Shown in pieces: positions 11,995 to 23,163 of a stretch of DNA of 64,000 bases. The position numbers were made by a program, and so were the translations under genes. Every line of letters starts with the position of its first letter. The first letter of the stretch is position 1. The notes under the pieces were generated by a model. It was given only the letters and a program-made list of their open reading frames with translations, made no database searches and was not told the DNA's origin. The DNA comes from Caprella mutica (lineage: Eukaryota > Arthropoda > Malacostraca > Amphipoda > Caprellidae): the NCBI GenBank assembly GCA_947561585.1, contig CANNZV010000876.1, positions 124,001-188,000 of the forward strand, in the 5' to 3' direction.

Positions 11995-12498
11995 CAATTT
12001 ATTCAGATGGAAAATAAAGTGAGCAGTGCATATACAATTAATCCTGGTAAAGGTGTCAACTTCCAAGCCAGTCTCCATCCTGAAGTCTCAGTACTTGTTG
12101 CAGAATTATTTGCATTTCATTCAGCGCTTGAATATTGCATTACTAACAGAGAACTAGGGTTAATTTTTGTAATGTATACAGACTCCCTCTCTTCATTGAA
12201 ACTTCTCACTGGTAAGACAGCCTGCATCTAAAAATTTATAGTTAACAGTATTTGGAATATGAGGATACAGTTACAAGAAAAATTCCACCTACAATGGATA
12301 CCTATTCATTTTGGAATATTGGGAAATGAAAAGGCAGATCAACTAGCAAAACTACAATTTCAGATCAACACTTAAAGTATGAAAAAATTTACAAGAGGAT
12401 TATTATAGAATAATTAATGATAGAATGAAAAAGAGGTGGAATGAACATTGGCAAAGTCAATTTAGTGCCTCACTGAAAGGTCATACATTTAGAAGTAT

Positions 12499-12705
12499 AA
12501 AGGCCTTGTTACCCGGTGCGAGTTACTGTCATGAAAGTGGACAGCAGCTGTCCCACTGTACTCGCATGCCAGTAGCTCAATGTTCATAGCATTGAATTTC
12601 CATGACAGTTACTCGATTGATGTGATCACACTGTGCGAGTAGTTGCACTGCAGTAACTAGCTAGGCTAACTCGCATGTTTACTCGAACCGTGTAACAAGG
12701 CCTTT
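12499..12705. mobile_element. 207-bp MITE with AAAGGCCTTGTTAC termini
   Basis: AAAGGCCTTGTTACCCGG at 12499-12516 and CCGTGTAACAAGGCCTTT at 12688-12705 are inverted repeats with one mismatch. Internal ACTCGCATG-type motifs also occur on both strands. There is no coding capacity. It interrupts the LINE fragment. The target duplication is unclear. Confidence 0.75.
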
Positions 12706-13480
12706 AAAGGGAGTGCCTTACTTTTTCCCTTTTTTTTTTGTTTGGAGAGTGAGATGCATGATTTTATCAGACTTGATTATACTAAAAAAAAAGGACAATT
12801 TTTTACTAAAGACACTTTTTTCAAATCCCCCCCTTCCCTCTCTCCCCTCGAAAAACCACATAATTTAGACTTTTTTAAAATCCCTACTCCTTCCTCATTT
12901 CTTAGCTTATAGACAGGAGAAGGGGTTGGTTTCATTTTGTTCAGAATTGTACACTTTACTATGGTACGATCCGTTTCATCAAGTACGCATTCTTAAAAAA
13001 AATAAAAGTTCAAAGAATTTCAATTATTTTTGAAATATGGTTACATTTCTTCATACACTTTTTTTACAAGTTGTGAAATAACATATCAACTGATCGTACT
13101 TTTGTAGACAACTGAATTTTGAATAAAAAGACCAATGTCCCTAAGTCAAAAATTGAAGATGGAGTAGGCTTTAGAAGTTGAACAGTGTTCAGAACAGCCA
13201 ATTTTATCTAATTTTTTTTTTATTCTCATTATTTCTTTTCTATAACAGCAGTACTATATTGACTAAATGAAACATACCAGAAATAAACAATTACCACTTC
13301 ATAACATACCTTTTTTGTTATTTTTGCTTCCCCCTGCTCGTCCCCCATCCTTTCCCCTCTCCCCCAGCTCCTCCCCCTCCCCTTTTTGAGGCCCTTGCAG
13401 ACAACTTTCATGCCTAATTTTTTTACACATGATTTGGGACATCATCATTTTATGCAAAAAAAATTTCTTGGAAAATTATT
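12706..13480. other. Inserted or diverged sequence within the LINE fragment
   Basis: AT-rich with pyrimidine blocks (CCCCTTCCCTCTCTCCCC near 12828 and 13350-13385). No gene is seen, and the ORFs here are low-complexity. Confidence 0.35.
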
Positions 13481-13811
13481 TCAAATTTCGGTGAAGCCCG
13501 TAGTAGAATTTCGGCCGTGGACTTATCATCTTGACAGAGCTGTTGAAACTAGTCTCGCTCGTCTTATAACAGGTCATGTTGGACTGGCAAAGCATTTAGA
13601 TTTCCCATAAACTTTCATCCACTTTGTGCTTGTGGGGAAGTCGAATCCATTGAGCATTATTTGTTTAAATGCCTCCTTTACCTCACTGAGAGGATTAAAC
13701 TAAGAAGATCAATGGTTGGGAGTGGTATCTGTGATATATTGACTCTGTTTAGGTGGATCAAAGCATCCTTTGAAATTGCATCAGCAATAATTAAGAGTTC
13801 AGTTTCAGGGT

Positions 13812-14112
13812 TTAACGTTTATATACTTTAGGAAACAATTGATATCTAAAATAAAGGCTGAAAACGCATGGTTTGTTAATAAAATCCAAACTTGTTATCA
13901 AAACAAAGAGTGTACAATCTTCTTCTTGAGCATCAGATTAGTGATTCGCTCAATTGTTGCTCACAGAGTATTAAAAACTTTAAAAACAAATTATAAAATA
14001 TATCTGAACCGAATTGTATGCGGTTTGCAGAATAATGATCGTAGATCTTAGTTCTATAATATTATGTTATAAACTCATTTTTTTTTCCCGGAGCCTGGAG
14101 AGGACTTTCAAT
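13812..14112 (+). repeat. Dispersed repeat, single arm, shared with the palindrome at 50815-52000
   Basis: Sequence from TTTATATACTTTAGGAAACAATTGATATC to CCCGGAGCCTGG matches 51111-51360 in the same orientation and 51400-51720 inverted. It sits directly downstream of the LINE C-terminal coding remnant, so it may be a LINE 3' region. This is an inference. Confidence 0.65.
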
Positions 14113-15140
14113 TGGTGAATATTGTAGGGATACCAATAGATTGTTTTCTCTATGAATATTACTGTTTTTCCTTTATACTCTCTAAACCATCAAGTATTGG
14201 TAAGAGCTTATCAAAATGATAAGTACTATACTACTAATTTAACTTGAAAATTGTAAAAATATTTTAGATTAAATTTAATCTCAAAAGGGTCAGCAAACTG
14301 TAATTTAGATCAATCTTTAATGAAACCTGGACATGGTTGGTAGGCTTGACCCACTCTGGGTGAGTCAAGGTTTGTCTGCCCTCCCAGTAGGTACCGGCCC
14401 AACTCTCTCAGGAAGCTCTTCCAGAGGGATTGGTGTCTGGTACCGAAGAGAACGTACAAACTAACCATCCTTGTACATTGTGTATATAAATATTATATAT
14501 ATTTATCGTATTCTTTATATTTATTTGTGTGTTTTGGTGATTGTGTGTTTTTCTAACATATCTTCTATTGTGTTGCATTCTTCAAAGTTTTTATATTAAA
14601 AGGTTTTCTGTGAAGTTATAATTCATAAACAAAGATCAAACTTATAATATCAATTATAGATATCCTGATGCAGTAGGGACATAATAGTACAAACCTGATC
14701 CCTTCAAAATCAAATAAAAAAATCTGCTATGGTTCTGTTATGTTAGCTTCATGATTGTTTAATGACCTGGCAGGGGGGATTCATAAATAAACTGCAATTG
14801 TACCTGTGACACCTGATCGGGTGTCTCAGGTACATCATTTTTCGAAGTTTGTTTTGCTCATTACTAATTAAAATTTCACTTAATTGACGATATTTTCACT
14901 AAATATTTGCCTATCGGTATTAGTATTGTCCAAGTATCGTATAAGTTTATACTTCATAGCTGCCCAGATAAAAAAGTTAACAGGCCAAATGTACCTTGTG
15001 AGAACTACATATGAATACAGTACCTTACTTTTTGGTTGAGAAAGTTGAGTTTCATCCTGAATCCACTAATATACAGATACCAAGTATACACTAAGAAAAG
15101 GCATGTCCCTGAATTTGAACTCCTAATTATTGCTAATCAA
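14113..15140. other. Spacer, no supported gene
   Basis: A locally GC-richer block at 14330-14460 (GGTACCGGCCCAACTC, then GGTGTCTGGTACCG) is unassigned. The rest is AT-rich with no coding signal. Confidence 0.35.
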
Positions 15141-15144
15141 AGGA

Positions 15145-16320
15145 TTAGTAAATAACAGACACAGCGAGTATTAGGGGTAATAGTTGACTCTACAAAACTA
15201 AATTTCAGAGAGCAAATAAAAGCCCTCAAAAATGACTGCTCAAAACGGTTATCTATCCTGAGATGCTTACCATCTAACAGATGGAGTGCATCCCGTAATT
15301 TACTTAGAATGGTGTACAGTGCCTATGTAAGGAGCAAGCTCCACAGTATAAAGATTTGGTGAGTAGACAAATCTCATATGGAAGAAATATTTTTGAACTG
15401 ACCAATAGCGTTGCTGGAGAGACCGGTGGTGCGTGATTTACTACTGTTTACAAGTAGTATTTGTATGAAACGCACAAAGAAACTCACTTTGTTTTTTAAC
15501 TAAATAAATGTATTGAATTTCTTCACAACTTTATGAAAATAATTTGATAAGATAATTACTAGGATGGTGACAATATGCGTTCAAAATCATAGATCTTGAG
15601 AATATCATAGATGAAACAAAATGGTATCGAATACGGAATACTATAATACACACCGCCGAATACTATACTATAAACACCGTCGTGCGAATGATTATATAGT
15701 CTTTAATTCAATAAGTCTATAATATTTACAGGATCTATGATTTTGAATACATATTGTCACAACCTTAATTATTTCTAATAGTAGAACTAAAAAAACAATC
15801 CTAATAAAACTTAAATTGAGGAGAGACATCAACTTAGTTTTGAATGGAGTCAAAATTTTGGCGAATTGCCATCTTCATTCTTGAGAAATGGTCTCCACAG
15901 ACATAAGTTGAAAAGAGACAACTATTTTCTGCTGTTTTCTTACTATCTTTAAAATAACATTTAATAACCTTCCTATCACGCGTGTTTGTCATTGTTTGTT
16001 TCTAGAACTCTCCTTGATTTGTTTACAGTTTTCACAATCACGTGACTCTAGCGAGTCGCTGATTGGTTCAAGATTGCTGACATCACACACGGTCCACTTA
16101 AAAAATAATAACACACAACTGGGCTACTCCCCTAATCTTTATACTGTACAAGCTTGAATATGGTTGCATTAAATATGATGAGTTCTCTGAATCTGTATTT
16201 CAGGGATTAAATATCCAGAATAATGCTCTGAAAACTATCCTTGATTCCTTGGAGTGAGAAAGAATTCTATAGTGCTTTCAATGGAGATAGAAGCACATAT
16301 AATGCCATTAGACTTGAGTT
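15145..16320 (+). pseudogene. Non-LTR reverse transcriptase C-terminal fragment, interrupted
   Basis: The plus strand at 15160-15360 translates to RVLGVIVDSTKLNFREQIKA and then KRLSILRCLPSNRW, with RMVYSAYVRSKL near the end. This is the conserved region after the YADD domain of Jockey/I-type LINEs. The protein resumes at about 16137-16250 (YKLEYGCIKYDE, then LNIQNNALK), which fits the next conserved block. About 760 bp between 15365 and 16125 are therefore inserted. In-frame stops follow (for example at 16256). This is a separate copy from the RNase H fragment at 11995, because the domain order is wrong for one element. Confidence 0.7.
15365..16125. mobile_element. Unclassified insertion within the reverse transcriptase fragment
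   Basis: This is defined by the break in the LINE reading. Its ends show weak inverted similarity (ACCAATAGCGTTGCTGGAGA near 15400; the complement of AGCGAGTCGCTGATTGGTTC near 16045). There is no coding capacity. Confidence 0.4.
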
Positions 16321-17264
16321 TTAGATTTCTTTTCATTAAATGGTTTAGAGAAATGATGTACTCTCCAGAGAACAGATTTAGGATTGGCCAATGGCCAAGA
16401 AGTTGGTTTCCTGCCTAATGATAGGAGAAATAAAAGTTCTGAGCTCTTGAGAACACAAGCTATCTTGAGCATTTTGAGAATAGCAAAAATCAGAAGAGTT
16501 TTCACATCATCCTTGTCTCTTTTACCCCCAACCAACAATATTTCTAGCACAATCAATCTTGAAATGTTTGATGGTGAATACAGAAGACAAGTTTTTTTGC
16601 AATAATCAGAAAGCTATCATCTTCTCTAAGTTTGGCAACATTTAACATCTGTAAATGCTTCAATGGTTGGTTCCCATTCCCTATCACTTTTTCAACATTT
16701 AATTCCCATCTTTTTCAATTCAGCTAGAATCACCTGCCTGTTATGATGCTCTTATATAGAGAGGAACCTTTGGCCATCTCAGTGCAATAATATAATTTTG
16801 TGCTTGCTTCATAAAATATTACATGATTATTTACTGACATGGAATTTGATCAACAAAACATGGCATTAAAATTTATATTAGCATGAGTTCTGTATTATGA
16901 AAATTAAGTTTCTTTTTTATATTTCCAGGAGTGTTGAAAAATTCTAAGTTATCTACATCTTGAACAAGCAGTGGGTGTTCATGTTTCTAATGGTGAATCT
17001 CAAATGATAGAATTATATATTATCTTTTAGCCCTATTATACAGCTTTCAATCTTTTGATTCTGAAACATATTATTTTTTTATTGAGTTATTTTTCTGGAA
17101 TAGGAAAATTACATAAATAGATGATGACTTGAGGTTCAGATACCTATGATGATATTTATGTGTACTTTTTTGTCAGCCCTTTGATCTTAAATAACTACTC
17201 TGAATCTGACGTTTTCGTTCTATTTCTTTTATATTTTAACTTCAGAAGTCTAATCATTAGGGAG
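16321..17264. other. Spacer, no supported gene
   Basis: AT-rich. The overlapping short ORFs at 16308-16605 on both strands show no family resemblance. Confidence 0.35.
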
Positions 17265-18488
17265 GCAATTGTCCTAGCACCATTCTCATTAATTACTGTT
17301 ATATTTCTACAAGCTAATAATCACATTTACTTCAAGTGAAGTATATTCAATCCTGAATTATATCCTATTCATTCATTGACTAGTCTCCAGGATATGAGAC
17401 ATCATTTTCTCTTAAAGCATTTCCTTCTACATTTATTTCCTTCTAAAGCACAGAAGATAAGTAAACAATTCCTTTATTAAGGGAGCTACATCATTATTTT
17501 TGACAAAACATTTTGCCAGTCTCAAGGATATAGAACATCATATTCACTACATATATGAAATGCAAAGTATATGCAATCTTAAATTTCCTTATAAGAATAT
17601 CTAGCATATGTTTCTTAAGCATTGAAGCCAAATAGAAGATTTCTACAATAATACTGTAGCTATCAGTTACTTTGTTATTTTTTTCTGTACTTTCGTATTA
17701 TTCTTTATTCAAACATATAATTTGCCATGAACAGTAAAGAATATCTCTATGAACACTTTGCCATATTTGGCAAACTACAGTGGCCAGAGTATTGATAATT
17801 TTCTGGGATCCACAGTTCACATCTTTAAATCTGCACTAAGATATGTATTCCTGCCTAACTACTTCTTCTTAGTCCTTTGTATTTATTTCCTCATGATGTC
17901 AATGACATGGTGTAAGAGTAGTGTAAGACTTTCTGTTAGATTAAATAATGCATTAATTCTGTTATCTTAATTAATCTCTATAATTATCCATTTTGATAAG
18001 AGACACTTTTTTTAGCTACAATTAATTAAACAAAATAAAATCATATTTTATTTGAAGATTTATATATTTGAAGATTTATATTCTGTATTGTTAGTGAAAT
18101 AAAGCTGTATGTATAAATCCTTTCAGAGAGGAGTTCTCTACAGAATTTCAACTTTCCAAAATTCAAATTATTTTGTTTTCAATTAGTTAGCCTTTGGATC
18201 TCTTTAAGATCATGTGCCCCAGTGAAAAGCTTGTAAAGATCATGCACCCCAATAACTTCTGGGGTGCATGATCTTAACATGATTTTAGCATTGTAACCTA
18301 ATGTGAGAAATTATTTCGAAATCTTCACCTATTTCTCACTCTCCAAGAGTTATAATTTTCCCAATTTAATGTACTAAGATTCCCTCTCTCAATTACTTAT
18401 GTATAAAATTTGTATTTATTTCAAGTCTGAAATTACATATACATCTATGTAATGAAAGTATTATCCTATTTTCAAATTTCATCTTTTA
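17265..18488 (+). repeat. 5' flank of zinc-finger duplication unit 2, distal part
   Basis: 17265-17530 matches 63985-63690 inverted. 17590-18130 matches 3020-3520 and 63000-62460 inverted. Homology continues past the retrotransposon at 22661. The junction is marked by the GAAAT target duplication. Confidence 0.8.
18206..18275. repeat. Short hairpin insertion specific to unit 2
   Basis: AAGATCATGCACCCC (18236-18250) and its exact complement (18261-18275) form a perfect 15-bp stem with a 10-base loop. A near copy of the stem (AAGATCATGTGCCCC) lies at 18206-18220. Units 1 and 3 lack this sequence at the homologous place. Confidence 0.75.
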
Positions 18489-18493
18489 GAAAT
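18489..18493. repeat. Target site duplication GAAAT, left
   Basis: GAAAT at 18489-18493 is repeated at 22656-22660. The homologous site in unit 1 has a single GAAAT. Confidence 0.85.
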
Positions 18494-19496
18494 TGTTCTG
18501 GTTCTACCCTCCTAAGTTATGAACACTACTTTGTTCTGAGTTTTAAATTTTCATGGGATTGGAAACTTGATCAGCAACAATTTTTATTCACTGGTAAGAC
18601 ATGGTAGATGGTTACAGCCAGATATTTGCACGTAATCTGCGGACAATAACACAGAATCAATAACGGAAATAGACTTGAATAATTCGGAAAAAATACCTAC
18701 TATGGAATAAATAATTCAGAAAACATAACTACTATGAAATAAATAATTAATGGATACATTCAGCCATCAAAGATAAATCTTTAGGTTACTTATACGGATT
18801 TTAGGCAGTTTAGTAAATAAATATATGTTGAAGTACATGAAAAATGAAAACTGGTCAAACAATTTTTTTTTTTTTTTTTTTTTAGAAATTACACTTAGGG
18901 CAAATCACGAATCATCGGCCAGTCCCACACCACCGGTCACACAAGAAAAAACGAACCCACAACTGCCATCACACCTGGCATCCATGATACCTACAGGTAT
19001 CACGGATACCAAGCGAACAGACACAAAACAACAATCAGAAAATCGCCCCCTCCCACACAACCGAAGATGCGAAACTGACCGACAACTCGCAAGTCACCCT
19101 AGTGCTGTTTTTAGGCCTACGAGTAAAGCTAAATAAGGAACTAACTATTTAATAAACTAGCTATAAATAAATCCTAAATCTTGCAAATTTTTAACCAACT
19201 TACATGGTATAGATTTTCCTCTCACAATATCAACACAATGGCACGAATTTAAGGCACTTGTTTACAGTATGAAAAGATTAAAGAGACTGAATTAATTGTG
19301 GTCACGGCATTAGGTAATAATAAGGAGAACGTAAAAACTCGCCTATCAATGCCTAAGGAATAAATTTAACAAAGCTAATTAGCAAACAAGAACATATAAC
19401 GAAATTTAAAATGCTAATTAGCCAACAAGAATATAGAAGGAAAATTTTAAAAGGTTAATATATATAATTATTACATGGAGGCTCATAGCCAACACA
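18494..19496 (-). repeat. 3' LTR of the BEL/Pao element
   Basis: On the coding strand it begins TGTGTTGGCTATGAGCC and ends CCAGAACA. It is preceded by the polypurine tract. Confidence 0.93.
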
Positions 19497-19516
19497 CTCC
19501 CCACTTAAAATTCAGC

Positions 19517-21640
19517 TCAAATTTTACAATCCCCATGACTCTCCCCCTTCGTCACCAATATCAATTGATGAATAGATCTCAGTAGCAACTCATTCTTCCC
19601 AGGTATCTTGATGTAAACCTTTCTGACAAGGTTATCTTTACTACGGACTACTTCCACCACTCTCGCCATTGGCCAGAAGTTCCTTTTTTCGGTCTTGTTA
19701 CAAACAAGCACTACATCTCCAGATGCAATACATGGTGTCCGTGTGCGCCATTTGTGCCGTCGTTGAAGCGTGTGCAAATATTCTCTTCTATATCTTACCC
19801 AGAACTGCTGGGCAAGATATTGTACCCTTCTCCATCGCATTTTCCCATATTGAAGTAAGTCAGACTCAGAGAATTCTAGTGTAGAGGGGTTAGGAGCTTC
19901 TCGCATTGTAAGCAATGCAGCAGGGCATAGTGGGGCTGGGTCGTCAGGGTGCGTCGACGTCTCCCACAACGGAGTATTGTTCACAATAGCAGACACTTCC
20001 AACAGTAGAGTGTGAAATTCATCTCTGCTTAAATTTCTGCCATTCATTGCCAACATCGAACCCTCAAATACCCTACGAACGCTGCCAATTTTCCTCTCCC
20101 AGGCACCAGAGAAATTGCTAGCCATTGGGGGACTGAAAATCCATTCACAGTTCTTATCTTCCAGTTCGGATTGAATCTGGTTGATGTTCACAGACTTCTC
20201 TTTTTGCATCTGCTTCTGTGTTGACACGAAGTTACTACCGTTATCACTCCTGAATATCTTACAAACTCCTCTAATTGCCATGAATCTGAATATCGCGTTT
20301 CTCATTGAAGAAGTGTCCATACCAGGTAGTAGCTCCACGTGTATGCAACGAGACACGAGACAAACAAATATGACCACCCAAACTTTCTTTGTAGCAGCGT
20401 TACGTCTTGTACTTTTGCCATCGTGAATAAAGAAGGGGCCGAAAACATCCAATCCACTGTTGGTAAAGGGTGGGCACTCCTCTAGCCGATCAGGTGGGAT
20501 ATCAGCCATTAACTGATTTAATGGAATGCCTCTCAACTTGTGGCAAGCAGAGCAGTCAGCAATTAACTTCTTTACCACTTTTCGTCCATTAACTATATGA
20601 TAGCCATTTTGTCATACCGCACCGTGGGTAAGGTGCCTACCCTGGTGACAGACACCACGGTGAATACTATCTATGATAAGAGAGGTAACTGGATGATTTT
20701 CCGGAAGAAGAAGTGGATGCTTATGATCAGCTGGTATAGCTGCGTGATGTATCCTCCCTCCCACTCTCAGCAACCCTTCAGAATCTAAAAAGGGTGACAA
20801 ATCAGCCAAGGAGTGATTTTCTGGCAAATGTTTACCCCTTTGCAAACACTTGAGAGCACCCAAGTAAGATTCTCGTTGAGCTAGTCTTACCAAAATGCGG
20901 GATGCTTCAATTTCCGTAGTTTGTGGGTTTCTTTGAGCAATACTTATACCTATTTTCTGCTTACAAGCGTCAATTCTCTTGGCTAAACTGATAATAAGAA
21001 CGACAACTCTCAATACTCTAGTCCAGTTGTTCAATCTGAGGCAAAGTTCCTTAATACTCGATGTCATGCACATTTTAGTGACCAAAGTGGTAGGAACTGG
21101 CTGTTCCTCAGGCAATGCACTGTCTAAGTTCTGTTTGTAAGGTTCGAGTTCTTGACCACGGCACAAGAATAACGGTCCACTGAACCATCTCGATTGCTTT
21201 AACTCTTCTGGTGTGTGTGGTCTGGAAGCAATGTCTGCAGGATTTTCAGAAGTGTTTATGTATTTCCATTGCTTGATAGATGTTGTATGAAGAATCATCT
21301 CAATTCTCCTCGCAACGTATCTTTGGAATCTCCTCTGAGTATTGGTTAGGTAACCCAAAACTACTTGAGAGTCCGAATAATAAGTTACCCCCTTTGGTTT
21401 ACTAGTTAACTGATTCAATACCTCATTAGTGTTTACAGCAGCATGCATAGCTGCACACAGCTCCAGTCGTGGAATGGTAGTAGCTCCTTGTGGGGCGACT
21501 TTTGTTCCAGCACTGACGAAAGCTACATGCACCCTGCCATCTTGATTAACGGATCGCATGTATATAACGTACCCAATAGCATTATCAGAAGCATCAGCAA
21601 ATACGTGCAACTCTCTTTCCTCATCTTGAAACTGTTGCAA
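19517..21640 (-). pseudogene. BEL/Pao pol remnant: RNase H and integrase, one in-frame stop
   Basis: The minus strand reads from RNase H (HVFADASDNAIGYV, RLELCAAMHAAV, YYSDSQVVLGYL, ENPADIASRP) through the H2C2 zinc-binding region (HRGVCHQGRHLT, then CSACHK) into the integrase core. The core has catalytic Asp in SGLDVFGPF, Asp in FRSDNGSNF and Glu in FSGAWERKIGSVRR, followed by a C-terminal DUF5641-like domain (WPMARVVEVVRSKD). A single TGA at 20612-20614 interrupts an otherwise continuous frame inside the zinc-binding region. It is explicable as a CGA-to-TGA transition. Reverse transcriptase and everything N-terminal are missing, and the first in-element codons abut the LTR. Assignment to BEL/Pao rests on the RNase H and integrase motifs and is confident. 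Confidence 0.92.
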
Positions 21641-21653
21641 ATCACCATATTAC

Positions 21654-22655
21654 TGTTCTGGTTCTACCCTCCTAAGTTATGAACACTACTTTGTTCTGAG
21701 TTTTAAATTTTCATGGGATTGGAAACTTGATCAGCAACAATTTTTATTCACTGGTAAGACATGGTAGATGGTTACAGCCAGATATTTGCACGTAATCTGC
21801 GGACAATAACACAGAATCAATAACGGAAATAGACTTGAATAATTCGGAAAAAATACCTACTATGGAATAAATAATTCAGAAAACATAACTACTATGAAAT
21901 AAATAATTAATGGATACATTCAGCCATCAAAGATAAATCTTTAGGTTACTTATACGGATTTTAGGCAGTTTAGTAAATAAATATATGTTGAAGTACATGA
22001 AAAATGAAAACTGGTCAAACAATTTTTTTTTTTTTTTTTTTTAGAAATTACACTTAGGGCAAATCACGAATCATCGGCCAGTCCCACACCACCGGTCACA
22101 CAAGAAAAAACGAACCCACAACTGCCATCACACCTGGCATTCATGATACCTACAGGTATCACGGATACCAAGCGAACAGACACAAAACAACAATCAGAAA
22201 ATCGCCCCCTCCCACACAACCGAAGATGCGAAACTGACCGACAACTCGCAAGTCACCCTAGTGCTGTTTTTAGGCCTACGAGTAAAGCTAAATAAGGAAC
22301 TAACTATTTAATAAACTAGCTATAAATAAATCCTAAATCTTGCAAATTTTTAACCAACTTACATGGTATAGATTTTCCTCTCACAATATCAACACAATGG
22401 CACGAATTTAAGGCACTTGTTTACAGTATGAAAAGATTAAAGAGACTGAATTAATTGTGGTCACGGCATTAGGTAATAATAAGGAGAACGTAAAAACTCG
22501 CCTATCAATGCCTAAGGAATAAATTTAACAAAGCTAATTAGCAAACAAGAACATATAACGAAATTTAAAATGCTAATTAGCCAACAAGAATATAGAAGGA
22601 AAATTTTAAAAGGTTAATATATATAATTATTACATGGAGGCTCATAGCCAACACA
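21654..22655 (-). repeat. 5' LTR of the BEL/Pao element
   Basis: 1002 bp, nearly identical to the 3' LTR. It should contain the element's promoter on the minus strand. The internal sequence joined to it (GTAATATGGTGATTTGC) shows no evident tRNA-complementary primer-binding site. Confidence 0.93.
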
Positions 22656-22660
22656 GAAAT

Positions 22661-23163
22661 GATTTATTATCAATTTATAAATCATTGAATGACAAATCAA
22701 ATGAGTAATGTCAAGGGATAAAAAAAGCTGAGTAATTATAAAAATGTTTATATACGAAGAAATTATGACCTAGTTATCTTATTATATTCTTTTAAGAATT
22801 CTTAGATATTATTTTATTAAAGTAAACTCATTGGATTCATTGACTGTTACCATTTCATTTAGCTACTTAATTTTATTTGTTCTTTGATATTCCTTAGTGT
22901 TGTATTAATTGATATTTTCATTTTTTCTATGAACATTGACACTAAATGTTGGTAAGTGACTTTTTTTGTGAGGGAACTTTTATATCTAGCTACTCCTCCA
23001 AGGTATTTTGTTATCATTCTTATTATGTTACAGTAGATCTCTATGGTGAATCTAGAATTCTGAATACGAAACTACCCCAAATAGCGCCAGTAGTCTTTTA
23101 AAACTGATGACCCTTATTGACAGACTAATTTAAGGTAAATATCTAATAGATCAATTGTTTCAG
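22661..23163 (+). repeat. 5' flank of zinc-finger duplication unit 2, proximal part
   Basis: Continues the homology to 3760-4248 and to 56945-56531 inverted, ending in the acceptor TTGTTTCAG at 23155-23163. Confidence 0.85.

Larger units (their letters stand above)
11995..13720 (+). pseudogene. Non-LTR retrotransposon ORF2 fragment: RNase H and C-terminal Cys/His region
   Basis: The plus-strand ORF 12007-12231 holds an RNase H-like segment (VAELFAFHSALEY, then MYTDSLSSLKLL). It continues in a broken frame to WIPIHFGILGNEKADQLAK at about 12296-12352, which is the RNase H end of Jockey- or I-like LINEs. A conserved C-terminal tail follows at about 12395-12490. It resumes at 13487-13720 with RPWTYHLDRAVETSLARL and a Cys/His cluster (CACGEVESIEHYLFKC). 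Sequence between 12499 and about 13480 is inserted and includes a MITE. Stops and frameshifts show it is dead. The exact clade cannot be given. Confidence 0.7.
18494..22655 (-). mobile_element. BEL/Pao LTR retrotransposon, young and internally deleted
   Basis: The element has 1003-bp and 1002-bp LTRs that start TG and end CA, with a GAAAT target duplication. By eye the LTRs differ by one C/T change and one T in a poly-T run, so insertion was recent. Coding is on the minus strand. The internal part is only 2157 bp and starts directly with the RNase H segment of pol. Gag, protease and reverse transcriptase are absent, and no primer-binding site is evident after the 5' LTR. The polypurine tract TTAAGTGGGGAG (complement of 19497-19508) directly precedes the 3' LTR. 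It is therefore non-autonomous and must have been mobilised in trans, or was deleted after insertion. Confidence 0.93.

Noticed and set aside
11995..16320. One continuous LINE spanning both reverse transcriptase pieces
   Set aside because: The RNase H and C-terminal pieces (12007-13720) lie before the RT piece (15145-16320) on the same strand, the opposite of the order in a single element. They are treated as two copies.
19669..21682. Plus-strand ORFs within the BEL/Pao element
   Set aside because: Antisense to well-supported RNase H and integrase coding sequence.
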